From [Ruminococcus] torques ATCC 27756 (GTDB lineage: Bacteria > Bacillota > Clostridia > Lachnospirales > Lachnospiraceae), in NCBI RefSeq assembly GCF_000153925.1, contig NZ_DS264349.1, positions 73,454-137,453 on the forward strand: DNA of 64,000 bases, read 5' to 3'. Positions 39,826 through 48,216 of the stretch are shown here, one piece after another. A program made the translations under genes and the position numbers. The first letter of the stretch is position 1; the number at the start of each line of letters is the position of its first letter. The notes beneath the pieces are model-generated. The model ran no database searches, was not told the DNA's origin, and saw only the letters and a program-made list of their open reading frames with translations.

Positions 39826-40625
39826 TGCAGGAAGGACAGGCAATGCTTCCAGGAGCACCGAAGATTTACGCGGCTATTGCAGGCGTGATCAATGACATCG
39901 GCGTGGTGTCCAAGGATAAGGTTAATAAGCAGCAGGGCTTTAAGTACAGGAGTGTGGACGACGTTTATAGCGTCCTGAATCCCGCTCTGGCAAAGAACAA
40001 AGTATTTATTCTTCCGGAGATTTTGGACGAGATCCGGGAGATTGGAACGAGCAAAAGCGGAGGCAGGGTCACTTCTGTCATTCTTAAAATGAAATATACG
40101 GTATACGCGGAAGATGGATCCCATGTTGAGACCGTCCTCAAAGGTGAGGCTATGGATACAGGGGATAAGGCTATTAACAAAGCCATGGCGATCGCATATA
40201 AGTATCTGTGCTTCCAGCTCTTCTGCATTCCGGTTGAGGATATGGCGGATCCGGATGCGGAGATCCATGACATGGATGGGAAGACGACCCAGGAAAAGAA
40301 TGCTGGAAAAGGTAAGACATCAGCACCCGCTGCAAAGAAGCAAGAATCGGCAAAAGCTCAGCCGGCCGAAAATAAAGAGGGCAATCCGGAGCAGAAGAGA
40401 GGTGCTGCGCAGGAAAGCGAAGACAGGAAGGTAACTGAGGTGATGGTGAATACGATCCGCGCTGAACAGAAGCGGACTGGTGTGTCGGATAAAATGATCC
40501 TTGATCGGTTGCATTCAAAGGCAAAGAGCATCGAAGAAATGACTGTAGAGGAATTTAAGCAAGCCATGAAGATTTTTGAAGTAACAAAGAATTTAAAGCG
40601 GGAGGCATCAGATGAGCATAAATAG
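39825..40625 (+). CDS. ERF-family single-strand annealing protein
   Basis: 266 residues. The core (about 10-145) has 'GVVSKDKVNKQQGFKYRSVD' and 'DVYSVLNPALAKNKVFILPE' and ends in 'DKAINKAMAIAYKYLCFQLF', as in ERF. It anneals complementary ssDNA for phage recombination, working with the SSB encoded 13 nt inside its 3' end. A lysine- and glutamine-rich linker (about 155-200) joins a C-terminal helix bundle. Confidence 0.9.
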   Translation: MQEGQAMLPGAPKIYAAIAGVINDIGVVSKDKVNKQQGFKYRSVDDVYSVLNPALAKNKVFILPEILDEIREIGTSKSGGRVTSVILKMKYTVYAEDGSHVETVLKGEAMDTGDKAINKAMAIAYKYLCFQLFCIPVEDMADPDAEIHDMDGKTTQEKNAGKGKTSAPAAKKQESAKAQPAENKEGNPEQKRGAAQESEDRKVTEVMVNTIRAEQKRTGVSDKMILDRLHSKAKSIEEMTVEEFKQAMKIFEVTKNLKREASDEHK

Positions 40626-41046
40626 TGTGAATTTAACAGGCCGTCTCACCAGGGATCCGGATGTGCGGTACACGGATGGCGGGACAAGCATTGCGCGGTT
40701 TACCCTTGCGGTAGACCGCCGCTTTAAACAGGACGGCGGACCAACGGCAGACTTCCCCAGCTGTGTCGCTTTTGGAAAGACAGCGGAATTTATTGAGCGG
40801 TATTTCCGCCAGGGCATGAAGCTGGAGCTGACTGGCAGGATTCAGTCTGGATCTTATACAAACAAGGACGGTGTAAAAGTATATACAACGGATGTGATCG
40901 CGGAGCAGGTCGGATTCGGGGAGAGCAAGAGTTCGTCGCAGGATTGTGGAGCCCATATGGAGTATGGCGGAGGCTTCGGACAAGAAGATGGAGACGGATT
41001 TATGAATATCCCAGACGGGATTGACGAAAAACTGCCGTTTAATTGA
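40612..41046 (+). CDS. ssb: Single-stranded DNA-binding protein
   Basis: 144 residues. OB-fold with 'NSVNLTGRLTRDPDVRYTDG', 'FTLAVDR', 'FGKTAEFIERYFRQGMKLEL' and 'GRIQSGSYTNKDG'. It ends in an acidic tip 'DEKLPFN', the site where SSB partners dock (one extra Asn). It overlaps the ERF gene by 14 nt. Confidence 0.95.
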   Translation: MSINSVNLTGRLTRDPDVRYTDGGTSIARFTLAVDRRFKQDGGPTADFPSCVAFGKTAEFIERYFRQGMKLELTGRIQSGSYTNKDGVKVYTTDVIAEQVGFGESKSSSQDCGAHMEYGGGFGQEDGDGFMNIPDGIDEKLPFN

Positions 41047-41056
41047 GGTGATGTGA

Positions 41057-41557
41057 ATGATTATACAGATTGACAGCAGGGAAAAGGCGCGGGCGATCAC
41101 GAAGATCGTGGCGGAGTTTGACCGACAGAATATTACGCATCCGGTATCAAAGCTGATGGTCGGGGATTACATGAACTATGATAATCCCCGGCTGATTATC
41201 GACAGAAAGCAGAACCTGTCAGAGCTGTGCAATAACGTCTGCAACGATCATGACCGGTTCCGAAGGGAGCTGATCCTTGCACAGAAAAATGAGATCCAGC
41301 TAGTGATCCTGGTGGAGCACGGGAAGGGGATTACCTGCCTGCAGGACGTGGCATGGTGGGATAATCCCCGCAGATGGAAGAGACAGCGAAATCGGGTCAC
41401 TGGAAAGTGGGAGGATGTCGAAACAAAGGCTATGACAGGCGATGTATTGTATAAAATTCTCTGTACTCAGGAACAGAAGTATGGTTGCCGATTCCTTTTC
41501 TGTGATAAGGACGAGACGGGAAAAGAGATTATTCGGATTTTGATGGATGGACTATGA
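41057..41557 (+). CDS. ERCC4-type nuclease domain protein
   Basis: 166 residues. The XPF-type catalytic pattern is visible: 'QIDSREK' at the N-terminus, 'LMVGDYM' and 'IIDRKQNLSELCNNV' (the ERKxxxD-like motif, here DRKQNLSEL) followed by 'RFRRELILAQ'. It would cut branched DNA during phage recombination or replication. Its stop overlaps the next start by four bases. Confidence 0.85.
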   Translation: MIIQIDSREKARAITKIVAEFDRQNITHPVSKLMVGDYMNYDNPRLIIDRKQNLSELCNNVCNDHDRFRRELILAQKNEIQLVILVEHGKGITCLQDVAWWDNPRRWKRQRNRVTGKWEDVETKAMTGDVLYKILCTQEQKYGCRFLFCDKDETGKEIIRILMDGL

Positions 41558-42039
41558 ACAGTGAAGAAATTAAGAAAACTTATAGCATGCGAGATATTTT
41601 AGGGCGGTATGGGATGCAACCGAACAGAGCTGGCTTCATCTGCTGCCCGTTCCATAAAGAGAAAACCGCATCCATGAAGATCTACCAGGACAGCTATTAC
41701 TGCTTCGGATGCGGGGCTCATGGGGATATTTTTGACTTTGTAAGCCAAATGGAAGATATCACATTCCGGGAAGCATTTTTCAATCTGGGCGGAACATACG
41801 AGCAGAAAAAAGAGACGTTCGGAGAACGAATGTCGCGGTATCACGCCCGGAAAGAGTGGGAGATGCAGCAAAGGCAGAAAGAGAATCTGGAAGAGCGGCG
41901 GAAAGTCAATAGCGAGCTGATCGACATATATCGAGACTGTCTGATACTTACAGTGCCGCTTTCTGATCTCTGGACGGAAAGCTATAACAAGCTGCAGTAT
42001 CAACTGTATTTACACGAAGTTTTAAATGAACCGAGGTGA
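41554..42039 (+). CDS. CHC2 zinc-finger primase fragment protein
   Basis: 161 residues. A DnaG-type zinc domain: 'ILGRYGMQPNRAGFICCPFH' then 'SYYCFGCGAHGDIFDFV' (cysteines about 30, 31, 50 and 53, His about 34). No TOPRIM domain follows; the rest is a charged helical tail. It probably recognises the start site while the DUF927 protein next door supplies the motor. Confidence 0.88.
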   Translation: MNSEEIKKTYSMRDILGRYGMQPNRAGFICCPFHKEKTASMKIYQDSYYCFGCGAHGDIFDFVSQMEDITFREAFFNLGGTYEQKKETFGERMSRYHARKEWEMQQRQKENLEERRKVNSELIDIYRDCLILTVPLSDLWTESYNKLQYQLYLHEVLNEPR

Positions 42040-42050
42040 TAAGGAGCGAT

Positions 42051-43907
42051 ATGAAACCTTTAAACAGTTACGATAAAAAAGGAATCCTGGCAGAGGAAGT
42101 CTTTGTGGAAATCTTTGAGCAGGAGGATGCTATAAGACGGGCACAGATGCTCCTTTCCTTTCAGGATCGTGCAAAGGAGCTCGGAGTAAAAGGGCAGTTT
42201 GACACAATGGTGAAAGCATTCGAAAAAGCTGAGAAGGAAACTCAGCAGAAACAGCGGCAGAGTCAGACACTCATTGAAAACTGGACGAATTTTACTGGGA
42301 AGTACGACTCTATGAAGTGCGGATCCTGGCTTGCCGCAGACAATGGTATACGGACATTCAATAAGGATTATTCCAACGAGGTGATCGTCTGTTACCATCC
42401 AATCATGCCGATCGGAAGGATGCGGAACCTGGAGACAGGGGAAGAACAGATCCGGCTGGCGTATAAACGTAATCACCGCTGGACAGAGATTGCCGTCCCA
42501 AAAGATATTATATCTTCGGCAAGCAAGATTGTCTCGTTGTCCAAGCTCGGTGTAGCAGTCACATCCGAAAATGCAAAATTGTTGGTGAAATATCTGTCGG
42601 ACGTAGAAAATATGAACGATGACGAGATCCCAATTCAAAGATCGAGCGCAAAACTAGGCTGGATCGGAGATGGTTTTCTGCCGTATGATACGGAGATTAT
42701 TTTTGATGGGGATATGGCATTCGGACAAGTATACGAGAGTATCCGAGAGCATGGAAGCTGGCAGGAGTGGCTGGAGCATGTGAAGGCATTACGCAGGACA
42801 GGGCGGTTGGAGATCAAATTTTCTCTAGCAGCATCCTTTGCAAGTATTCTAGTCAACCGTTTAGGTGCTCTTCCGTTTATTGTTGATCTTTGGGGCGAGA
42901 CGGAAGGGGGAAAATCTGTCTCCATGATGCTTGCGGCTTCGATTTGGGCGAATCCGGACAATAACCAGTACATAGGCGATTTCAAGACAACGGACACACA
43001 GTTGGAGATTCGCGCGGACTTACTGAACCATCTTCCTTTGATGCTGGATGATACCAGCAAGACTAGCAGTCGGATCAGAGATAATTTCGAGGGCGTCGTG
43101 TATGATTTGTGTTCTGGGAAGGGCAAGAGTCGATCCAATAAAGAACTTGGAATCCGCCGGGAGAATCGATGGAAGAATACGATCCTTACAAACGGGGAGC
43201 GCCCATTGACGTCCTATGTGTCGCAGGGTGGCGCGATTAACCGTATTCTTGAGATTGAATGTGGTGAAAAGGTATATCAGGACCCACAATATACAGCGGA
43301 GCTGCTCAAAAAGAACTATGGATTTGCCGGGAAACGGTTTGTGCAGGTCATAAAGAAGATGGGCGCGGAAGAACTCAGGGAGATACAGCAAAAGCTTCAA
43401 AAGGAGCTATTCAGCGTTGATAAAATGCAGAAACAGAGCATAGCCATGTCGGTCCTGTTGCTGGCTGATCGGATAGCAACGGATCATATCTTTTATGATG
43501 GAGAATATATCAGTGTACAGGAAGCTGAAAGCGTCCTTGTGGATAAGAGTGAGGTGTCAGAGCATGAGCGTTGTTACCACTATCTGCTTGACAAGATTAA
43601 CATGAACCGGCAGCGTTTTGATGCCGCGGCAACGACGGAGCAATGGGGGATTATTAGCGAAGGATATGCAATCATGTACCCTCAGGCTGTGAAGGAGCTG
43701 TGCCGGCAGGGAGATTATTCCTACAAGGCATTCCTCAACTGGGCGGATAAGCAGGGAATTATCCAGACAGACGGCAAGAACCAGACAAAGCTGAAGAAGA
43801 TCGACGGCAAGCCGGTTCGCTGCGTATTCTTGCAGCTGAACGAATTCCAAGACAAGGACGGATTCGAGCCGACGGATGTATCGCAGGAAGAGCTCCCGTT
43901 TAAATAA
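42051..43907 (+). CDS. DUF927 replicative helicase-like ATPase
   Basis: 618 residues from the ATG after AAGGAGCGAT. DUF927 domain at about 165-460 with 'KLGWIGDGFLPYDTEIIFDG' and Walker A 'GETEGGKSVSM' (about 288), 'LMLDDTSKT' (Walker B-like) and 'NGERPLTSY' (sensor). The N-terminal 100 residues are helical. It follows the zinc primase, the usual pairing in Firmicutes prophages, and would unwind DNA at the phage origin. The C-terminus 'SQEELPFK' copies the acidic tip of SSB, two genes upstream. Confidence 0.85.
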   Translation: MKPLNSYDKKGILAEEVFVEIFEQEDAIRRAQMLLSFQDRAKELGVKGQFDTMVKAFEKAEKETQQKQRQSQTLIENWTNFTGKYDSMKCGSWLAADNGIRTFNKDYSNEVIVCYHPIMPIGRMRNLETGEEQIRLAYKRNHRWTEIAVPKDIISSASKIVSLSKLGVAVTSENAKLLVKYLSDVENMNDDEIPIQRSSAKLGWIGDGFLPYDTEIIFDGDMAFGQVYESIREHGSWQEWLEHVKALRRTGRLEIKFSLAASFASILVNRLGALPFIVDLWGETEGGKSVSMMLAASIWANPDNNQYIGDFKTTDTQLEIRADLLNHLPLMLDDTSKTSSRIRDNFEGVVYDLCSGKGKSRSNKELGIRRENRWKNTILTNGERPLTSYVSQGGAINRILEIECGEKVYQDPQYTAELLKKNYGFAGKRFVQVIKKMGAEELREIQQKLQKELFSVDKMQKQSIAMSVLLLADRIATDHIFYDGEYISVQEAESVLVDKSEVSEHERCYHYLLDKINMNRQRFDAAATTEQWGIISEGYAIMYPQAVKELCRQGDYSYKAFLNWADKQGIIQTDGKNQTKLKKIDGKPVRCVFLQLNEFQDKDGFEPTDVSQEELPFK

Positions 43908-44137
43908 CGGTAACAAAGTAACAGGGGTAACATTCGAAAACGCCTATATATATCTGAAATATATGTATATATATCGTTCCGCACCCTATAAGGGAAAAGA
44001 GGTGTTACTAATGTTACCGCTCGGAAAAGTGCTGATAAACCTAGTAAATACGCGGGTTTGCGTGGTAACAAATGCATTTGTTACTTTTTGAAATATCGTG
44101 TTACAAAACAATGTTCTTGTTACTTTTGGAGGTATTT
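43908..44137. repeat. GTAAC/GTTAC repeat array with 20-bp palindrome
   Basis: In 230 gene-free bases the pentamer GTAAC or its complement GTTAC occurs about ten times, partly as inverted pairs. At 44065-44084 lies a perfect 20-bp palindrome GTAACAAATGCATTTGTTAC followed by TTTTT. It could be an origin, an iteron-like binding array or a terminator cluster. An open frame through it has no ribosome site and is not believed. Confidence 0.6.
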
Positions 44138-44362
44138 ATGGATAAAAAAGTGAAAGACCTGCATGAGAAGATCACAGATGTGTATAACACCATGTGGGTA
44201 GCGTATAAAAAATATCTTGAAGATGGGTATGTGCGATATATCAATGATGCCGCCTCTGATTTAGAAAAGAAATATCAAGACGATCCAGTGATCATGCAGT
44301 TTATTTGGTACCAAAAAGCATCATGGTCGGGACCAGTAGAGCAGATTAAGGAGTGGTCGTGA
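44138..44362 (+). CDS. Small phage protein
   Basis: 74 residues from the ATG after GGAGGTATTT. Helical, with 'VYNTMWVAYKKYLEDGYVRY' and 'DPVIMQFIWYQKASWSGPVE'. Common in Clostridia prophages near replication genes; no function known. The stop overlaps the next ATG. Confidence 0.55.
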   Translation: MDKKVKDLHEKITDVYNTMWVAYKKYLEDGYVRYINDAASDLEKKYQDDPVIMQFIWYQKASWSGPVEQIKEWS

Positions 44363-44522
44363 TGAAAAAAAGAAAGAGGATGCAAAGCAGGTAAAGGCAG
44401 ACGATGCAAAGATCTGCTACCTGTGCGGTGAGCTGATTGTCGGAGATTATGAATATGTTCGTACAAAACGTCGGACAGAGATGTATTTCCACAAAGGCAT
44501 GAAATGCAGAAAGGGAAAATGA
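44362..44522 (+). pseudogene. Small zinc-binding protein with frameshift at A7 tract
   Basis: The ATG at 44362 opens a frame that stops after ten codons. A -1 shift on the ATGAAAAAAAG tract gives a 53-residue protein with 'ICYLCGELIVGDYEYVRTKR' and 'MKCRKGK', a clear zinc-knuckle layout that runs to the stop at 44520. Either one A has been lost, or ribosomes slip on A-AAA-AAA. The next gene's ATG overlaps its stop. Confidence 0.55.
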
Positions 44523-44728
44523 TGGACGAGACAAGAGAAACTAAAAGAAATGTAATCCGGAGTATCCGGAAAGGCTCTGTTCAGTGGAGCGAAGAAGACC
44601 GGCTTAAAGTTGCAACATTGCTTTTAAAGGCTGGGTATGCGGTAAAACTGAACAGACAGCCGATTCCAGGAAAAGCATCCGGAAAGACGCAGCAGATGGA
44701 ATATGTGATTGAATACTGGGAGGAATAG
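44519..44728 (+). CDS. Small phage protein
   Basis: 69 residues from the first of two adjacent ATGs. Helical N-terminus ('KRNVIRSIRKGSVQWSEEDR') and a basic hairpin. No family was recognised. It overlaps the previous stop, so translation depends on how the upstream frameshift is read. Confidence 0.5.
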   Translation: MMDETRETKRNVIRSIRKGSVQWSEEDRLKVATLLLKAGYAVKLNRQPIPGKASGKTQQMEYVIEYWEE

Positions 44729-44730
44729 GC

Positions 44731-45032
44731 GTGATAAAGAAGAAAGGCATGAACCCAGCGTTGGCACGAATGACGCAGATCCAGAAGGACAACATGCTGA
44801 TCAGCTTAGGAAGATTTATTTTCCGATCGCAGAGTCCTGGAAGCTAATTCGGGAGTTCTGCGATGCGACAGGGACGCCCGTTGAGTGCTTCAAAGTGCAC
44901 GAGCGGGCGCAGGATATATATGAGAGATCAGATAAGACGCAGTTCGCCACAGAGATTGTGTCAGCTACGGTGAATCTTATAGACCGTCTCATGAGAGAGA
45001 ATGGAGGTACAGCAAAAGAATGGAGAAAGTAA
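44731..45032 (+). pseudogene. Phage protein split by a one-base deletion
   Basis: A GTG start after GGAGGA opens 'IKKKGMNPALARMTQIQKD' style sequence that stops at 44847. The remainder reads naturally in another frame: 'FPIAESWKLIREFCDATGTP', 'VECFKVHERAQDIYERSDKT'. Adding one A in GGAAG at about 44808-44814 would join them as '...ISLGKIYFPIAESW...'. The intact protein would have about 100 residues, helical, function unknown. Confidence 0.5.
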
Positions 45033-45613
45033 CGATTGATTATAATCGTCTCTGCCTAGAGTTGGAAAAACAGGGTAAGACAAAAGCAGATTTATCTAGG
45101 GACATGACGAAGAACAAGAACTTCGTCGGCTTGATGGAAAAGAATCCGGATCAGCCAGCGGAGGTAGAATGGCTTATGTGTCTGCTGCTCGGATTGGAAC
45201 AGGGGAGTCTGATCAAGCAGGAGGAAGCAACTGGATCACAGGGAGAAATCAAGATACTGGAAAACCTGCACAAAGAAATGCGAGAAATCCATCAGGCTAT
45301 TATAGAGTACGGGGAGCTTATCGAGAAAATTTGGAGTAAAGTTCATGCAAATACCCTTCAGCTTGAGAAAGTAAAGGAAGATGTTAAGGAATGTGCACAG
45401 GTGCTAAAGATGACCGATTACGACAAAGCAGTTCGTTTTTTGAAAGAGACATTGGCAGGCGGTCGGATCGATGGCGCGGAAGTATTGAGGATGGCAGATG
45501 CTACAGGGATCAAGAGAGCGGATCTCAATAAAGCAAAGAGAGATATCGGTGTAGACACAGCACAGACAGGATACGGTAAAAATCAAAAGATATGGTGGTT
45601 TTTATCTGAGTAA
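45020..45613 (+). CDS. Phage protein with coiled coil and regulator-like N-terminus
   Basis: 197 residues. Residues 5-40 look like a weak XRE-type helix-turn-helix ('EKQGKTKADLSRDMTKNKNF'), residues 75-135 form a coiled coil, and the C-terminal domain ('TGIKRADLNKAKRDIGVDTA' then 'KIWWFLSE') resembles the winged-helix segment seen in phage and plasmid DNA-binding proteins. It overlaps the previous gene's stop. A DNA-binding role is likely; the exact one is unknown. Confidence 0.6.
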   Translation: MEKVTIDYNRLCLELEKQGKTKADLSRDMTKNKNFVGLMEKNPDQPAEVEWLMCLLLGLEQGSLIKQEEATGSQGEIKILENLHKEMREIHQAIIEYGELIEKIWSKVHANTLQLEKVKEDVKECAQVLKMTDYDKAVRFLKETLAGGRIDGAEVLRMADATGIKRADLNKAKRDIGVDTAQTGYGKNQKIWWFLSE

Positions 45614-45672
45614 AAAAAAGAAAGGAGTCAGCCTCCGGCCGGGGCAATGGTATACCGGGCTTCTTGCGAGAG

Positions 45673-47056
45673 ATGAAGAGAGATTTGATAATAGACTGCT
45701 TTGCCGGTGGAGGTGGGGCAAGCGTAGGAATTGAGATGGCGCTGGGGCGATCGGTCGATATTGCAATCAATCACGATCCGGATGCAATTCTGATGCATAA
45801 AACGAACCATCCGAATACATTACATCTGACAGAAGATATTTTTAGGGTGGATCTGAAAAAATATGTGAAAGGCCGGCATGTGGCTCTTATGTGGGCATCG
45901 CCGGACTGTACGAGCCATAGCAAGGCGAAAGGGGGGGAAACCCCGTGAGAGAGGTCTAAGGATCCTTCCGTGGGCCGTGTATAAGCATACGAAGGCTATC
46001 CTACCGGATATAATCCTGATGGAAAACGTGGAAGAGATTCAACAGTGGGGCCCGCTTGACGCAGACGGACATCCGATCAAGGAGCGCCGCGGAGAGGATT
46101 ATCAGAAGTTCATAACAGCCATGAAGTCTCTCGGATATGTATTTGACTGCCGGGAGCTTGTGGCAGCAGACTATGGAGCGCCTACAACACGGAAACGTTG
46201 GTACGCAATATTCCGGAGGGATGGTCGGGAGATTGTCTGGCCGGCACCGACACATTTCAAGGATAGAGAACCACACTGGAAGGCATGCGGAGATTACATA
46301 GACTGGTCTGATTTGGGACGGTCTATATTTGATAGACCGAAGCCACTGGCAGATGCGACTATGAAGCGAATTGCAAACGGAATTCGAAAATATATCATTG
46401 AAAATCCTGCACCATATATTGTAAAGGATGGGGGAAAACTGTTTGTTTCATATTTGGACAAGGCATATGGCGGAAATTATGCAGGCTGTGGGAGCGACTT
46501 GAGTAATCCGTGTAGTACTATAACAACTGTGGATCATAACCGACTTGTAACTGCATTTTTGATCCAATACCACGGAGAGACAAAGGCAGGAGAGTCCCGT
46601 GGGCAACTTCTGACGGAGCCAATAAAGACCATAGATACCAGCAATCGGTACGGACTCGTAACCGCATTTATTACAAAGTTCTATAAAAGCGGGATCGTAC
46701 AGGGATGCGATGAACCGTTACACACCATTACAACATCGCCGGGGCATTTCGGACTGGTGAATGTAGTGTTGGATATTGAGGGGGAAAAGTATATCCTGAA
46801 TGACATCTTCCTCAGGATGCTAAAACCGGAAGAACTGAAACTGATGCAGGGCTTTCCGAAGGATTACATCATTGACCGGGATTACAGGTGGAAATCATAT
46901 CCGATTACAAAACAGGTGGCACGGATTGGGAACAGTGTTGTGCCGATTATGGCACAGAAACTGGTAGAAGCAAATTGCCCGTATCTGAAGGTTGGAGAAC
47001 GGTTGCCGAACTTCCGAACAGAGGAAGAAGGGAGTGGGCAGATTAGGTTTGCTTAA
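45673..47056 (+). pseudogene. DNA cytosine-5 methyltransferase interrupted at a poly-G tract
   Basis: Two overlapping frames join into one C5 methyltransferase of about 460 residues if the G7 tract at 45931-45937 is read as G6. Frame one has motif I 'DCFAGGGGASVGIEMAL' and catalytic motif IV 'ASPDCTSHSKAKGG', frame two has 'ENVEEIQQWGP' (motif VI), 'YGAPTTRKRWY' (motif VIII) and the C-terminal 'RIGNSVVPIMAQ' (motif X). The shift falls just after the catalytic cysteine, so the present product is a 91-residue stub. The tract length could switch (phase variation), or be decay or a sequencing error. ATG at 45673. Confidence 0.75.
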
Positions 47057-47089
47057 GTCATTCACGAGTTGATCGAAAGGAGAGTGGAG

Positions 47090-47245
47090 ATGAAAAATGA
47101 AACAAAAAGCATAGTAACGATCATTGAAGAGGTTTGTGAGGACGTTTGCGAAAACTACTGTGAGTACAGAAATACGATAGACGACTACGGTGAGTGTGAT
47201 GTGCAACGAGAGAGCGGCGAATGTCCGTTAGATCGGTTGAATTAA
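47090..47245 (+). CDS. Small cysteine-rich phage protein
   Basis: 51 residues, acidic, five cysteines ('VCEDVCENYCEYRN', later two more). AAAGGAG lies 9 nt before the ATG. Similar short Cys-rich proteins occur at this place in Clostridia prophages. A metal-binding knuckle is possible; function unknown. Confidence 0.6.
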   Translation: MKNETKSIVTIIEEVCEDVCENYCEYRNTIDDYGECDVQRESGECPLDRLN

Positions 47246-47269
47246 GTTGATTTTAATGGAGAGGTAAAA

Positions 47270-47488
47270 ATGGAAAGCGATGCGGGAAAAGACGAATCAC
47301 GGAAACGAATGTACAGAAAGTGTTACGACGTAGAGAAACTGAAAAAATACGTGAATGAAGGAAAGTCGAACGTAGAAATAGCATATTTGTTAGACATATC
47401 AGTAGCAACGGTTATAGCTGGAGTGAAAGCGTATGGATTAAAAGGGATGCGGAAACGTGGCAGACCGAAAAAGGAGCTGATACATTGA
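47270..47488 (+). CDS. Small helix-turn-helix protein
   Basis: 72 residues. 'VNEGKSNVEIAYLLDISVAT' is a good helix-turn-helix, and the basic 'MRKRGRPKKELIH' tail resembles an AT-hook. Probably DNA binding. Ribosome site GGAGAGG. Its stop overlaps the TTG start of the next small gene. Confidence 0.6.
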   Translation: MESDAGKDESRKRMYRKCYDVEKLKKYVNEGKSNVEIAYLLDISVATVIAGVKAYGLKGMRKRGRPKKELIH

Positions 47489-47643
47489 GCAATACAAACG
47501 AACCTAGCGCTGCCGCGCTGATCCGGGCGCAGGGGCAGCAGATCCGGCGGGAGACAGCGTGGGAATATTTACAGAGACGATGTGGATTAAGGGGTGATGC
47601 GGGTGGAGATAACAAAGGAGCTGCTCCAGGGATACCGGAGTAA
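47485..47643 (+). CDS. Small phage protein, TTG start
   Basis: 52 residues with 'AAALIRAQGQQIRRETAWEY' and a glycine-rich tail. The TTG follows AAGGAG by 8 nt and overlaps the upstream stop; the 3' end overlaps the next gene by 47 nt. Support is the ribosome site and the coupled layout only. Confidence 0.4.
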   Translation: MSNTNEPSAAALIRAQGQQIRRETAWEYLQRRCGLRGDAGGDNKGAAPGIPE

Positions 47644-48004
47644 AAAGGATGAGATCCTGGAGCTGGATTACATACTCAAAAACCGATGGAGAGATGAGGG
47701 GTTGATAGGGAATGACGTAATCTTTGATTACAGCAAGGGATATCCCATGCCACAGGGTGTGGTAGGATTCGACAAGGAGAAGCATGATCGCCTTCAGGAC
47801 CGGGATCAGCGACGGAAGGAGCAGCTGGAGCAGGAATGTGTGGAGATAGAGGAATGGGTGGAAGCGATAACTGATAGCATTACAAGGCGGATCTTCAGGA
47901 TGTGCTTCGTCGAGGGGAGAAAACAGAAGGCGGTTGCGAAAGCGGTACATTTAGATCAGAGCCGTGTGAGCAGAAGAATTGATGATTATTTAGAAAACGC
48001 ATAG
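47597..48004 (+). CDS. ArpU/RinA-like late transcription regulator
   Basis: 135 residues. The C-terminal 45 residues form a sigma-region-4-like helix-turn-helix ('RIFRMCFVEGRKQKAVAKAV' then 'HLDQSRVSRRIDDYL'), and a helical N-terminal half ('LLQGYRSKKDEILELD') completes the family plan. Proteins of this kind sit just before the terminase genes and turn on late transcription. ATG chosen over a GTG one codon upstream. Confidence 0.75.
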   Translation: MRVEITKELLQGYRSKKDEILELDYILKNRWRDEGLIGNDVIFDYSKGYPMPQGVVGFDKEKHDRLQDRDQRRKEQLEQECVEIEEWVEAITDSITRRIFRMCFVEGRKQKAVAKAVHLDQSRVSRRIDDYLENA

Positions 48005-48035
48005 CACGCATAAAAAGCATATGTATAATAATACT

Positions 48036-48065
48036 AGAGCCAAAAGGCAAAGCGCCTGCGGCTCT
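48036..48065 (+). terminator. Hairpin downstream of the late regulator
   Basis: AGAGCC pairs with GGCTCT and an inner GGC with GCC; TTCCCC follows, with no proper T-tract. Possibly part of a double terminator with the next hairpin. Confidence 0.4.
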
Positions 48066-48092
48066 TCCCCCTACTCTTGCATAAACCAAGTA

Positions 48093-48121
48093 AAGACGTC
48101 CTGCATTTGCGGGGCGTTTTT
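48093..48121 (+). terminator. Intrinsic terminator
   Basis: ACGTCCTGC pairs with GCGGGGCGT using two wobble pairs, followed by TTTTTTG. It closes the early region before hicAB. Confidence 0.7.
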
Positions 48122-48133
48122 TGATTTAAAGAA

Positions 48134-48187
48134 ATGCGTATAAAATGCGTATTTACTATTGACAATGGATATATTTATGCGTATAAT
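48134..48187 (+). promoter_or_regulatory. hicAB promoter with repeated operator
   Basis: TTGACA (48159-48164), 17-nt spacer, TATAAT (48182-48187). The octamer ATGCGTAT occurs three times (48134, 48145, 48177); the last overlaps the -10 box and is followed by an inverted ATACGTAT. HicB antitoxins carry a DNA-binding domain, so autoregulation through these boxes is likely. Confidence 0.75.
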
Positions 48188-48216
48188 ATACGTATAAAGA
48201 GAAAGGAGCTTGCTTA

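Noticed and set aside
43876-44091. A 71-residue frame through the GTAAC/GTTAC array
   Set aside because: No ribosome site, overlaps the end of the DUF927 gene and reads through a palindrome.
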